Source: Janthinobacterium lividum (GTDB taxonomy: Bacteria > Pseudomonadota > Gammaproteobacteria > Burkholderiales > Burkholderiaceae_D). From it: DNA of 64,000 bases. Location: assembly GCF_034424625.1 (NCBI RefSeq), contig NZ_CP139976.1, forward strand, positions 2,790,001 to 2,854,000, given 5' to 3'. Positions within the stretch are counted from its first letter, which is position 1, and every line of letters begins with the position of its first letter. Under the pieces are notes generated by a model, which made no database searches, was not told the origin of the DNA, and was given only the letters and a program-made list of their open reading frames with translations. The translations under genes and the position numbers were made by a program. Of this stretch, positions 56,499 to 64,000 are shown in pieces.

Positions 56499-58175
56499 TT
56501 ACATGTTCGGATAGTTCGGCCCGCCGCCGCCTTCCGGTGTCACCCACACGATGTTCTGCGTCGGGTCCTTGATGTCGCAGGTTTTACAGTGCACGCAGTT
56601 CTGCGCATTGATCTGCAGGCGTTCGGCACCGTCGTCGTTCTTCACGAACTCGTACACGCCGGCGGGACAGTAACGGGCTTCCGGACCCGCATACGTGGCC
56701 AGGTTGACGTCGACGGGCACGCTGGCGTTCTTCAGCGTCAGGTGGATCGGCTGGTCTTCCGCGTGGTTCGTGTTCGAGATGAACACGGACGACATCTTGT
56801 CGAAGGTCAGCTTGCCATCGGGTTTCGGATACACGATCTTTTTCGACTGGGCGGCCGGTTTCAGGCATTCGTGGTCGCCATGCGAGTGGTGCAGGGTCCA
56901 TGGCGCCTTGCCGCGGAAGATCAGCTGGTCGATGCCCGTCATCAGGCTGCCCAGGTACAGGCCTTTCGACAGCCATGGCTTGACGTTGCGCGCCACGTGC
57001 AGTTCTTCATGCAGCCACGATTGTTCAAAGGCGACAGGGTAGCTCGTCAGTTCGTCGTGCTGGCGCTGTTCGCCCAGCGCGCCGAAGGCCGCGTCCGCCG
57101 CCAGCATGCCGCTCTTGATGGCCGCGTGGCTGCCCTTGATGCGGCTCATGTTCAGGAAGCCCGCATCGCAGCCGATCAGCGCGCCGCCGGCAAACACCAG
57201 TTTCGGCAGCGATTGCAGGCCGCCGGCCGCAATCGCCCGCGCGCCGTACGAAATGCGCTTGCCGCCTTCGAAGAACTTGCGGATTTCCGGATGCGTCTTG
57301 TAGCGCTGGAATTCCTCGTACGGCGACAGGTACGGGTTTTCGTAGTTCAAGCCCACCACGTAGCCGACCATGACCTGGTTGTTTTCCAGGTGGTACAGGA
57401 AGGAGCCGCCGTAGGTTTTCGTGTCCAGCGGCCAGCCGCTCGAGTGGATCACCAGGCCCGGCTTGTGCTGGGCCGGGTCGATTTCCCACAATTCCTTGAT
57501 GCCGATGCCGTAGGATTGGGGATCCTTGCCGGCGTTCAAGTCATACTTGGCCATCAATTGCTTGCCCAGGTGGCCGCGCGCGCCTTCGGCGAACAGGGTG
57601 TACTTGGCGTGCAATTCCATGCCGAGCTGGAAGTCGGGGCCCGGCTCACCGTCGCGCTTGACGCCCATGTTGCCGGTCGCCACGCCTTTCACGGAGCCGT
57701 CGTCGTTGTAGAGGATTTCCGCGGCAGGGAAGCCGGGGAAGATTTCCACGCCCAGGTTTTCCGCCTGCTGGCCCATCCAGCGCACCACATTGCCCAGCGA
57801 GACAATGTAGTTGCCGTGGTTTTCAAAGCAGGCCGGCACGGCGAAGCCTGGCGTTTTATACGCTTTGGTTTCGGTCAGGAACAGGATGCGGTCTTCCGTC
57901 ACTTCCGTGTTCAGGGGCGCGCCCAGTTCTTTCCAGTTTGGAATCAGTTCCGTCAGCGCTTTCGGGTCCATGATGGCGCCCGACAGGATATGCGCGCCCA
58001 GTTCGCCGCCTTTTTCCAGCACGCAGACGGACACTTCCTGGCTCTTTTCAGCGGCCAGCTGCTTCAGGCGGATCGCCGCGGCCAAGCCTGCGGGGCCACC
58101 GCCGACGATCACCACGTCATACTCCATGGTTTCGCGCGGTCCGTACTGTTCAACTAAGTTATTAGGCTGTGTCAT
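56499..58175 (-). CDS. etfD: Electron transfer flavoprotein-ubiquinone oxidoreductase
   Basis: The 558-residue protein has the FAD motif YDVVIVGGGPAGLAAAIRLK near residue 20, the quinone and membrane-surface region LSGAIMDPKALTELIPNWKE, FAGGALIGCDAGFLNMSRIK, and a C-terminal 4Fe-4S site with Cys in YCPAGVYEF and INAQNCVHCKTCDIKDP. It passes electrons from ETF (fatty-acid and amino-acid dehydrogenases) to ubiquinone at the inner membrane. It is a single gene with its own terminator. Length is typical for bacterial ETF-QO. Confidence 0.96.
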   Translation of the reverse strand: MTQPNNLVEQYGPRETMEYDVVIVGGGPAGLAAAIRLKQLAAEKSQEVSVCVLEKGGELGAHILSGAIMDPKALTELIPNWKELGAPLNTEVTEDRILFLTETKAYKTPGFAVPACFENHGNYIVSLGNVVRWMGQQAENLGVEIFPGFPAAEILYNDDGSVKGVATGNMGVKRDGEPGPDFQLGMELHAKYTLFAEGARGHLGKQLMAKYDLNAGKDPQSYGIGIKELWEIDPAQHKPGLVIHSSGWPLDTKTYGGSFLYHLENNQVMVGYVVGLNYENPYLSPYEEFQRYKTHPEIRKFFEGGKRISYGARAIAAGGLQSLPKLVFAGGALIGCDAGFLNMSRIKGSHAAIKSGMLAADAAFGALGEQRQHDELTSYPVAFEQSWLHEELHVARNVKPWLSKGLYLGSLMTGIDQLIFRGKAPWTLHHSHGDHECLKPAAQSKKIVYPKPDGKLTFDKMSSVFISNTNHAEDQPIHLTLKNASVPVDVNLATYAGPEARYCPAGVYEFVKNDDGAERLQINAQNCVHCKTCDIKDPTQNIVWVTPEGGGGPNYPNM

Positions 58176-58439
58176 GGTCTCGATTTATAGTCACTCAATT
58201 AGGTAGCAAGGATAGGGAATAAAGCATCATCGGGGAAATTTAAGCACGAGTGTGCTTGTTTTTGGCGAGGATTGCAACTTTGGCGCCATTTTGCGTGACA
58301 TTGCCCCTCGCCGCAATCTAAATCCGGCCATTTTGTGTAATGATGGCGTTTACCTTTGCTCAAGTGCGATGCGGGGTATTTTGCCCCTGTGCCAGTGGCA
58401 CGGCGTAAAGTGTTGTCTAAAATAAAACAGGAGTAGCTC

Positions 58440-59216
58440 GTGGGCATAGAAGTCAATTTCGAGGGCAAGATTGCCCTGATTACCGGCGCATCGAGCGGCC
58501 TCGGCGCGCGCTTTGCGAAAGTGCTGGCCCAGGCTGGCGCACAGGTCGTGCTGGCGTCGCGCCGCACCGAACGCCTGAAGGAATTGCGCGCCGAGATCGA
58601 AGCGGACGGCGGCGCCGCGCACGTGGTGTCGCTCGACGTGACCGATTTCGCCAGCATCAAGTCGGCCATCGCGCATGCGGAAACGGAAGCGGGCCCCATC
58701 GATATCCTCGTCAACAATTCCGGTGTCTCCACCACGCAACGCCTGGTCGACGTCACGCCCGAAGATTACTCGTTCGTGATGGACACCAACCTGCGCGGAT
58801 CGTTCTTCGTGGCCCAGCAAACGGCCAAGCGCATGATCGCGCGCGCCAAGGGCGACCCGAAGAAACAGCACCGCATCATCAATATCGCCTCGATGGCAGG
58901 CTTGCAGGTGCTGCCGCAGATCGGCGTGTACTGCATGAGCAAGGCGGGCATGGTGCACATGACGCGCGCCATGGCGGTGGAGTGGGGCAAGTACGGCATC
59001 AACACGAACGCCATCTGCCCCGGCTATATTTCCACGGAAATCAATGAAGATTACTTTGCCACCGAGCAGGGCAAGAAATTGATCGAAATGCTGCCGAATA
59101 AACGTCCGGGCAAGCCGGAAGACCTCGACGGCCTGCTGCTGTTGCTGGCGGGCGAGGATTCGCATTTCATCAATGGCGCCATTATTTCTGCAGACGGTGG
59201 AATGAGTACCTTCTAA
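58440..59216 (+). CDS. Short-chain dehydrogenase/reductase
   Basis: The 258-residue SDR starts at a GTG after AGGAGTAGCTC. It has the dinucleotide motif ALITGASSGLGARFAKVLAQ, LDVTDF, ILVNNSGVS, the catalytic Ser in IINIASMAGL, and Tyr/Lys in VYCMSKAGMVH. The C-terminal GYISTEINEDYFATEQGKKL and the ending SADGGMSTF follow the classical NAD(P)-dependent type. The substrate is unknown; nearby CoA-transferase and ETF-QO genes suggest fatty-acid or ketone metabolism. The 260-base upstream spacer holds only weak palindromes. Confidence 0.9.
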   Translation: MGIEVNFEGKIALITGASSGLGARFAKVLAQAGAQVVLASRRTERLKELRAEIEADGGAAHVVSLDVTDFASIKSAIAHAETEAGPIDILVNNSGVSTTQRLVDVTPEDYSFVMDTNLRGSFFVAQQTAKRMIARAKGDPKKQHRIINIASMAGLQVLPQIGVYCMSKAGMVHMTRAMAVEWGKYGINTNAICPGYISTEINEDYFATEQGKKLIEMLPNKRPGKPEDLDGLLLLLAGEDSHFINGAIISADGGMSTF

Positions 59217-59238
59217 GGCACCGGCTTGCGCTGCAGCC

Positions 59239-59805
59239 CTAGCGCTGCAGTTGCAGTCCCACCAGCTTGTGCACCAGCTCCGACGAGGTGGAAGCGGCGA
59301 ACTTGCGCATCAGCTTGGCACGGTGCATTTCCACCGTGCGGGGGCTGAGGTCGATCTGGCGGGCGATGACCTTGCTGGTCTTGCCTTCGACCAGCAGGGC
59401 GGCGATTTCGCGCTCGCGCGGGGTCAGTTCCGCCGTCACGGGACGTTTCTCGCTGACATCCTCGAACGTCCAGATGCCCGGCCCCAGCGGCTGTGCGGCC
59501 AGCATGGCGTGGCCCGTGACGTGGCACCAGAACAATTCACCATTACTGCGGCGCATGATGCGCTCGTCCGAATAGCGGCCCTTGGCGTTCATGATGGGGA
59601 TGATGCGGTCACCCGTGCGCAGGAATTCATCGTGCGTGGGGTAGAGTACTTCGAACGACTGGTCGTCCAGCTGGGCGCGCGCATAGCCGAACATGGCTGC
59701 CAGCGCTTCGTTGCAGCTGCGCATGATGCGGTTTTCCGACATGCACATGCCCACGGGCGCGTGCAGGAAGATGCTTTCATAATCGATGGCTGACGCGGCG
59801 TTCAT
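59239..59805 (-). CDS. PAS-LuxR type transcriptional regulator
   Basis: The 188-residue protein has an N-terminal PAS domain (YESIFLHAPVGMCMSENRIM, ALAAMFGYARAQLDDQSFEV, ELFWCHVTGHAML) and a C-terminal LuxR HTH (ELTPREREIAALLVEGKTSK, VIARQIDLSPRTVEMHRAKL). There is no receiver domain, so it probably senses a ligand or redox state through PAS. It is divergent from the CoA-transferase genes across about 150 bases and may control them. Proteins of this short layout are common in Burkholderiales. Confidence 0.9.
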   Translation of the reverse strand: MNAASAIDYESIFLHAPVGMCMSENRIMRSCNEALAAMFGYARAQLDDQSFEVLYPTHDEFLRTGDRIIPIMNAKGRYSDERIMRRSNGELFWCHVTGHAMLAAQPLGPGIWTFEDVSEKRPVTAELTPREREIAALLVEGKTSKVIARQIDLSPRTVEMHRAKLMRKFAASTSSELVHKLVGLQLQR

Positions 59806-59952
59806 CTGATACGTATCACTCTCACAGGGGGATTGCCGGCACGGCGCCGGTAGTTCTACGGTATTGTACTTTCCACTCGCGTATTTTATGCTGAGTCGCT
59901 GCCTGAGTCATGGACTCAAGACCAAAGCTTAACAAAAGATAGAGGGACACCC

Positions 59953-60654
59953 ATGAATAAAGTTTATCCTGACGCCGCCTCGGCGCTGGCCGGTATCGTC
60001 CAAGATGGCCAGACCATCGCCGTCGGCGGCTTCGGCCTGTGCGGCATTCCCGAAGCCCTGATCGGCGCCTTGCGCGACTCGGGCGTGACGGGCCTGACGG
60101 CCATTTCGAATAACGCCGGCGTGGACGGCTTCGGCCTGGGCCAGCTGCTGACCACGCGCCAGATCAAGAAAATGATCGCCTCCTATGTGGGCGAAAACAA
60201 GGAATTCGCGCGCCAGTACCTGGCCGGCGAGCTGGAACTGGAATTCACGCCGCAAGGCACCCTGGCCGAGAAACTGCGTGCCGGCGGCGCCGGCATTCCC
60301 GCCTTCTTCACCAAGACGGGCGTGGGCACCATCGTTGCCGACGGCAAGGAGCTGCGCGAATTCGATGGCGAGCAATACGTGATGGAACGCAGCCTGGTGG
60401 CCGATGTGTCGCTGGTGAAAGCCTACATGGCCGACCGCGCGGGCAATTTGGTCTATCGCAAGACGGCGCGCAATTTCAACCCGAACGTGGCCATGGCCGG
60501 CAAGATCACCATCGTCGAAGTGGAAAAACTGGTCGAAGTGGGCGAGATCGACCCGGACCAGGTCCACACGCCGAGCATCTTCGTGCACCGCATCGTGGTC
60601 AACGCGAATCCGGAAAAACGCATCGAGCAGCGCACCGTGCGCACTGAAGCATAA
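59953..60654 (+). CDS. scoA: 3-oxoacid CoA-transferase subunit A
   Basis: The 233-residue protein shows the family start [20 protein letters not shown] and [20 protein letters not shown], then [20 protein letters not shown] and [20 protein letters not shown]. It forms the alpha subunit of succinyl-CoA:3-ketoacid (or acetoacetate) CoA-transferase. An AGAGGGAC Shine-Dalgarno sequence precedes the ATG. ScoB follows 20 bases downstream. Confidence 0.94.
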   Translation: MNKVYPDAASALAGIVQDGQTIAVGGFGLCGIPEALIGALRDSGVTGLTAISNNAGVDGFGLGQLLTTRQIKKMIASYVGENKEFARQYLAGELELEFTPQGTLAEKLRAGGAGIPAFFTKTGVGTIVADGKELREFDGEQYVMERSLVADVSLVKAYMADRAGNLVYRKTARNFNPNVAMAGKITIVEVEKLVEVGEIDPDQVHTPSIFVHRIVVNANPEKRIEQRTVRTEA

Positions 60655-60674
60655 AAAAGAATACGGAGAACATC

Positions 60675-61325
60675 ATGGCTTGGACTAGAGACGAAATGGC
60701 CGCGCGCGCGGCGAAAGAATTGCAGGATGGCTTTTATGTGAACCTGGGCATCGGCTTGCCGACCCTGGTGGCGAACTATGTGCCGGAGAATATCGAAGTG
60801 TTTCTGCAGTCGGAAAACGGCTTGCTGGGCATCGGCCCGTTCCCCACGGACGATGAGGTCGATGCCGACCTGATCAACGCAGGCAAGCAGACGGTGACGG
60901 CCTTGCCCGGCGCCGCCTACTTCAGCTCGGCCGATTCGTTTGGCATGATTCGCGGCGGCAAGATCAACCTGGCCATCCTGGGCGCCATGCAGGTGTCGGA
61001 AAAGGGCGACCTGGCGAACTGGATGATTCCAGGCAAGATGGTCAAGGGCATGGGCGGCGCGATGGACCTCGTCGCCGGCGTCAAGCGCGTCGTCGTGCTG
61101 ATGGAGCACGTGGCCACGGCCAAGGATGGCACGACGTCGCACAAGTTGCTGAAACAGTGCGACTTGCCGTTGACGGGCGTGGGCGTGGTCGACGTCATCA
61201 TCAGCGACCTGGGCGTCATCGACGTGACGGAAAACGGCCTGAAGCTGGTGGAACTGGCGCCTGGCGTGACCAAGGAGCAAGTGCAAGAGGCCACGGGCGC
61301 TGAGCTGGATGTTTCGGCCGTATAA
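60675..61325 (+). CDS. scoB: 3-oxoacid CoA-transferase subunit B
   Basis: The 216-residue protein has the subunit B pattern [40 protein letters not shown] and the active-site Glu in [14 protein letters not shown], later [20 protein letters not shown] and [20 protein letters not shown]. With ScoA it moves CoA between succinyl-CoA and acetoacetate. A strong terminator follows the gene. Confidence 0.95.
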   Translation: MAWTRDEMAARAAKELQDGFYVNLGIGLPTLVANYVPENIEVFLQSENGLLGIGPFPTDDEVDADLINAGKQTVTALPGAAYFSSADSFGMIRGGKINLAILGAMQVSEKGDLANWMIPGKMVKGMGGAMDLVAGVKRVVVLMEHVATAKDGTTSHKLLKQCDLPLTGVGVVDVIISDLGVIDVTENGLKLVELAPGVTKEQVQEATGAELDVSAV

Positions 61326-61343
61326 ATGGCTTGTTGTATGGAA

Positions 61344-61377
61344 TAAAAGGGCGGACAGCGATGTCCGCCCTTTTTTT
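61344..61377. terminator. Bidirectional terminator between scoB and doxX
   Basis: Stem AGGGCGGACA-GCGA-TGTCCGCCCT with A-rich left and seven T on the right. It lies between the convergent ends of scoB and the DoxX gene. Confidence 0.87.
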
Positions 61378-61786
61378 ATGCGCCGGCCTTGCCGCGCAGC
61401 CCGTCCAGGCTGTAGGCGCCCCCGCCCGCTGCCGCGAAATACAGGAAGGTGAAGCAGTACATCACGGCCATTTCGCCGCCGTTCAGGATCGGCAGGAAAC
61501 CGGCTGGCGCATGCGCCATGAAGTAGGCGGCCGCCATCTGGCCCGACAGGATGAAGGCGACGGGGCGCGTAAACAGGCCGACCAGCAGCAAGGTGCCGCC
61601 GACCAGCTCGATGACGCCGGCCGCCCCCATCACGGAAAACAGTTGCAGGCCGTCGAACATGGCCACATGCGGCGCGCCGAACAGTTTTGCCGTGCCGTGT
61701 TGCAGGAAGAGGAAACCGAGGATGATGCGCAGCACGCCCAGCAGGCGTGGACTCCAGGTGGCGTAGAAGGCGGGCGAGAGGGACAT
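61376..61786 (-). CDS. DoxX family membrane protein
   Basis: The 136-residue protein has four membrane segments: PRLLGVLRIILGFLFLQHGT, MGAAGVIELVGGTLLLVGLF, RPVAFILSGQMAAAYFMAHA and MAVMYCFTFLYFAAAGGGAY. HGTAKLFG after the first helix is typical of DoxX. The start at 61786 (MSLSPAFYATW) has GGAG six bases upstream; an ATG four codons earlier is the alternative. Function in this family is unsettled; some members act with quinone or thiosulfate redox. Confidence 0.9.
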   Translation of the reverse strand: MSLSPAFYATWSPRLLGVLRIILGFLFLQHGTAKLFGAPHVAMFDGLQLFSVMGAAGVIELVGGTLLLVGLFTRPVAFILSGQMAAAYFMAHAPAGFLPILNGGEMAVMYCFTFLYFAAAGGGAYSLDGLRGKAGA

Positions 61787-61970
61787 GACGTACTCCATTC
61801 AAAAGTGAGGATGGTTCGGTGTCAGGCTTGCATTAACGCAATGTCATTATGCGGGAGCTTGCGGGCGAACAGTATTGTAACTGTAATTGTTTTTGATTCA
61901 TTGATCATCCAGTGAAATATTGATGCATGATTTACTGTGGGTTGATGATGCGATAAGATGCGCGCGCCAT

Positions 61971-62006
61971 GAAAAAAGCCCCGCAGATCGCTCTACGGGG
62001 CTTTTC
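61971..62006 (-). terminator. Terminator after dctA
   Basis: Minus-strand stem GCCCCGTAGA-GCGA-TCTGCGGGGC with a near-complete stem and six T, about 15 bases beyond the dctA stop. Confidence 0.87.
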
Positions 62007-62021
62007 AATGAAGAGTACGGC

Positions 62022-63323
62022 TTACTTGACGATATTCACGGCCGGGGCGACATACGCGTCGTCGGTCGGGTGGGTGGGGTGGGCCAGCTCGCTGTGCAGC
62101 TTGTCCATGTCGAGTTCTTTTTCCCATTTCGACACGACGATGGTGGCCACGCCGTTGCCCACAAAATTCGTCAGCGCGCGGCATTCGCTCATGAAGCGGT
62201 CGATGCCCAGGATCAGCGCCATGCCGGCCACGGGGATGGTCGGCACCACGGCCAGGGTGGCGGCCAGGGTGATGAAGCCGGCGCCCGTGATGCCGGACGC
62301 GCCTTTCGAGGTCAGCATCGCCACGCCCAGGATGGTGAGCTCTTGCCAGATCGTCAGTTCCGTGTTGGTGGCTTGTGCCACGAACAGGGCCGCCATGGTC
62401 ATGTAGATGTTGGTGCCGTCCAGGTTGAACGAGTAGCCGGTAGGCACGACCAGGCCGACCACCGGTTTCGAGCAGCCAAGGCGCTCGAGTTTTTTCATCA
62501 GGGCCGGCAGGGCCGATTCCGACGAGCTGGTACCGAGCACGATCAGCAGTTCTTCCTTGATGTACAGCAAGAAGCGGCCGATGGAGAAGCCCGTGTACTT
62601 GGCGATCAGGCCCAGCACGACGAAGACGAACAGGAAGCAGGTCAGGTAGAACGAACCCATCAGTTTAGCCAGCGGGATCAGCGAAGCCAGGCCGTATTTG
62701 CCGATGGTAAATGCCATCGCGCCGAACGCGCCGACAGGGGCGACTTTCATGATGATGTTGACCATGCCGAAGATGGCGTGCGACAGCTCGTCGATCAGCT
62801 TGGTGACGGGACGGCCGCGCTCGCCCAGCAGGGACAGCGAGAAACCGAACAGGATGGCGATCAACAGCACTTGCAGGATGTCGCCCTTGGCGAACGCATC
62901 GACGAAAGTCTTCGGGATGATGTTCATCAGGAAATCGATGGTCGTCATGCCTTCGGCGTGCGTGTATTGCGCGATCGACTTGGCGTCCAGGTGGGCCGGA
63001 TCGGCGTTGAAGCCGGCGCCCGGTTTCAGGATGTTGGCAACCAGCAAACCGATGGCCAGCGCGAAGGTGGAGACCACTTCGAAGTAGATCAGGGCCTTGC
63101 CGCCCACGCGGCCGATCTTCTTGACGTCCTGCATGCCGGCGATGCCGGAGACGACGGTGCAGAAGATCACTGGGGCGATGATCATCTTGATCAGTTTGAT
63201 AAAGCCGTCGCCCAGCGGTTTCATGTCGACAGCGTTGGAAGGGTAGAACACGCCCAGCAGCACGCCGGCCACGATGGCGAACAGCACCTGCACGTACAGG
63301 ATTTTATAGAATGGTTTTTTCAC
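62022..63323 (-). CDS. dctA: C4-dicarboxylate transporter DctA
   Basis: The 433-residue carrier starts at a GTG ([20 protein letters not shown]) with GAGGAG seven bases upstream; the frame continues 28 codons further upstream without support. Family landmarks are [40 protein letters not shown] and [20 protein letters not shown], and there are eight to nine membrane segments. It imports succinate, fumarate and malate with protons or sodium. No dctBD two-component genes are adjacent. Confidence 0.95.
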   Translation of the reverse strand: MKKPFYKILYVQVLFAIVAGVLLGVFYPSNAVDMKPLGDGFIKLIKMIIAPVIFCTVVSGIAGMQDVKKIGRVGGKALIYFEVVSTFALAIGLLVANILKPGAGFNADPAHLDAKSIAQYTHAEGMTTIDFLMNIIPKTFVDAFAKGDILQVLLIAILFGFSLSLLGERGRPVTKLIDELSHAIFGMVNIIMKVAPVGAFGAMAFTIGKYGLASLIPLAKLMGSFYLTCFLFVFVVLGLIAKYTGFSIGRFLLYIKEELLIVLGTSSSESALPALMKKLERLGCSKPVVGLVVPTGYSFNLDGTNIYMTMAALFVAQATNTELTIWQELTILGVAMLTSKGASGITGAGFITLAATLAVVPTIPVAGMALILGIDRFMSECRALTNFVGNGVATIVVSKWEKELDMDKLHSELAHPTHPTDDAYVAPAVNIVK

Positions 63324-63574
63324 GAGTGGTCTCCTCTTGCGGGTTGATGCTGCGATCATCCACTCATTGCCAGGCCGCCTCAATTGTGGATAACCGCAGA
63401 TATGCATTTTCGCTATATCGGGTATTGCGCCATGACTGGCGTGCTGCGGCGCAGCATTTCAGGCGTGCGCTTGGAGCATTGCCCGCGCTGCGCTACACTG
63501 CCGTAGCGTCGCGCGCGGGACACCCCATGGCAGGCAGGAAGCGGTGCTCTTTTTATATCGAATAAGGAATTGGC

Positions 63575-64000
63575 ATGATCGAAGCGAGCATCAAATCCGT
63601 CCAGTGCATCTCCCCCGCAGGCTTGCACACCATGTCGTACAAGGAGTGGGGCGCGGCGGACAACCCGAACGTGCTCGTCTGCGCCCATGGCGTGACGCGC
63701 GTGGCGGACGACTTCGACAACCTGGCGCGCGCCATGGCCAGCGATTACCGCGTGATCTGCCCCGATGTGGTGGGACGCGGGCGCTCGGGCTGGCTGGCCA
63801 ATCCCCAGTTCTACCGCGTGCCGCAATATGTGAGCGACATGGTGACCCTGCTGGCGCGCGTGCTGGCCAATGGCGAGCGCCAGACGGTGGACTGGTTCGG
63901 CACGTCGATGGGCGGCTTGATCGGTCTGGGCCTGGCATCGTTGCCGAACAGCCCGATCAGCAAGCTGGTGCTGAACGATATCGGCCCGACCCTGGCGCCG
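63575..64000 (+). CDS. Alpha/beta hydrolase, cut by the window end
   Basis: The frame starts MIEASIKSVQCISPAGLHTM after AAGGAAT and is open to the last base (142 codons). It has the alpha/beta hydrolase motifs VLVCAHGVTRVADDFDNLAR (oxyanion loop HGV), VICPDVVGRGRSGWLANPQF and the nucleophile elbow WFGTSMGGLIGLGLAS, with Ser as likely nucleophile. The Asp and His of the triad lie beyond the window. The substrate is unknown. Confidence 0.9.
   Translation, partial: MIEASIKSVQCISPAGLHTMSYKEWGAADNPNVLVCAHGVTRVADDFDNLARAMASDYRVICPDVVGRGRSGWLANPQFYRVPQYVSDMVTLLARVLANGERQTVDWFGTSMGGLIGLGLASLPNSPISKLVLNDIGPTLAP

Noticed and set aside
58242..58257. Hairpin AAGCAC-GAGT-GTGCTT upstream of the SDR gene
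   Set aside because: Only six base pairs with an interrupted T run; too weak to call a terminator.
61920..63347. 475-codon plus-strand frame opposite dctA
   Set aside because: Asp/His/Gln-rich antisense translation typical of a membrane-protein shadow; dctA is unambiguous.

Overview
The window comes from a high-GC Gram-negative chromosome, most likely a betaproteobacterium of the Oxalobacteraceae (Janthinobacterium/Duganella/Massilia type). This genus-level placement is inferred from family content (a DUF3460 gene, a PAS-LuxR regulator next to CoA-transferase genes, a DctA carrier, an ETF-ubiquinone oxidoreductase) and codon style; no rRNA is present to confirm it.

Layout. Bases 1-11100 are ordinary chromosome: a small secreted protein, a sulfate-binding protein, a GNAT acetyltransferase, a class II glutamine amidotransferase, a degenerate EAL protein, a DUF882 lipoprotein, DUF3460, a LysR regulator, a PACE-type efflux protein, a PAS-GGDEF-EAL protein and a family 9 glycosyltransferase. 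Bases 11221-46917 hold an almost complete second flagellar system. On the minus strand are flgBCDEFGHIJKL plus a LafW-position protein, then flgMN and a separate FlgJ-type glucosaminidase, motAB, fliA, fliLKTSD, fliJIHGFE, and three flagellin genes. On the plus strand are flgA and fliMNPQR-flhBA. The run fliD-fliS-fliT-fliK-fliL-fliA-motA-motB has the order of the lateral (Flag-2) lafBCDEFSTU operon. FliM lacks the N-terminal CheY-binding motif, and no fliO, flhF, flhG, che genes or master regulator are present, so I read this as a lateral (swarming-type) flagellum rather than the primary polar one.

Five flagellar genes (flgK, fliD, three fliC) share an upstream motif with exact sigma-28 spacing (a TAAT-like box, 15 bases, then GTCG(C/T)CT). 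This is a candidate promoter class for the FliA encoded here, with a -10 box that differs from the usual GCCGATAA.

Bases 47056-56312 look like a flagellin glycosylation island beside the flagellins: a TPR/GT41 (OGT/SPINDLY-type) glycosyltransferase, a VioA-type sugar aminotransferase, a WbqC-family protein, two tandem beta-propeller glycosidase-like proteins, a GNAT acetyltransferase, a methyltransferase, and a separate hexapeptide acetyltransferase. The GT41 and hexapeptide-transferase genes share a roughly 56-base upstream element with a palindrome and a TACAAT box.

Bases 56499-64000 return to core metabolism: ETF-QO, a short-chain dehydrogenase, a PAS-LuxR regulator, the two CoA-transferase subunits, DoxX, DctA and the start of an alpha/beta hydrolase. 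No tRNA, rRNA, CRISPR, prophage or complete insertion sequence was seen. Two short inverted-repeat elements (1735-1900 and 15050-15134) look like non-coding mobile or REP-like repeats.
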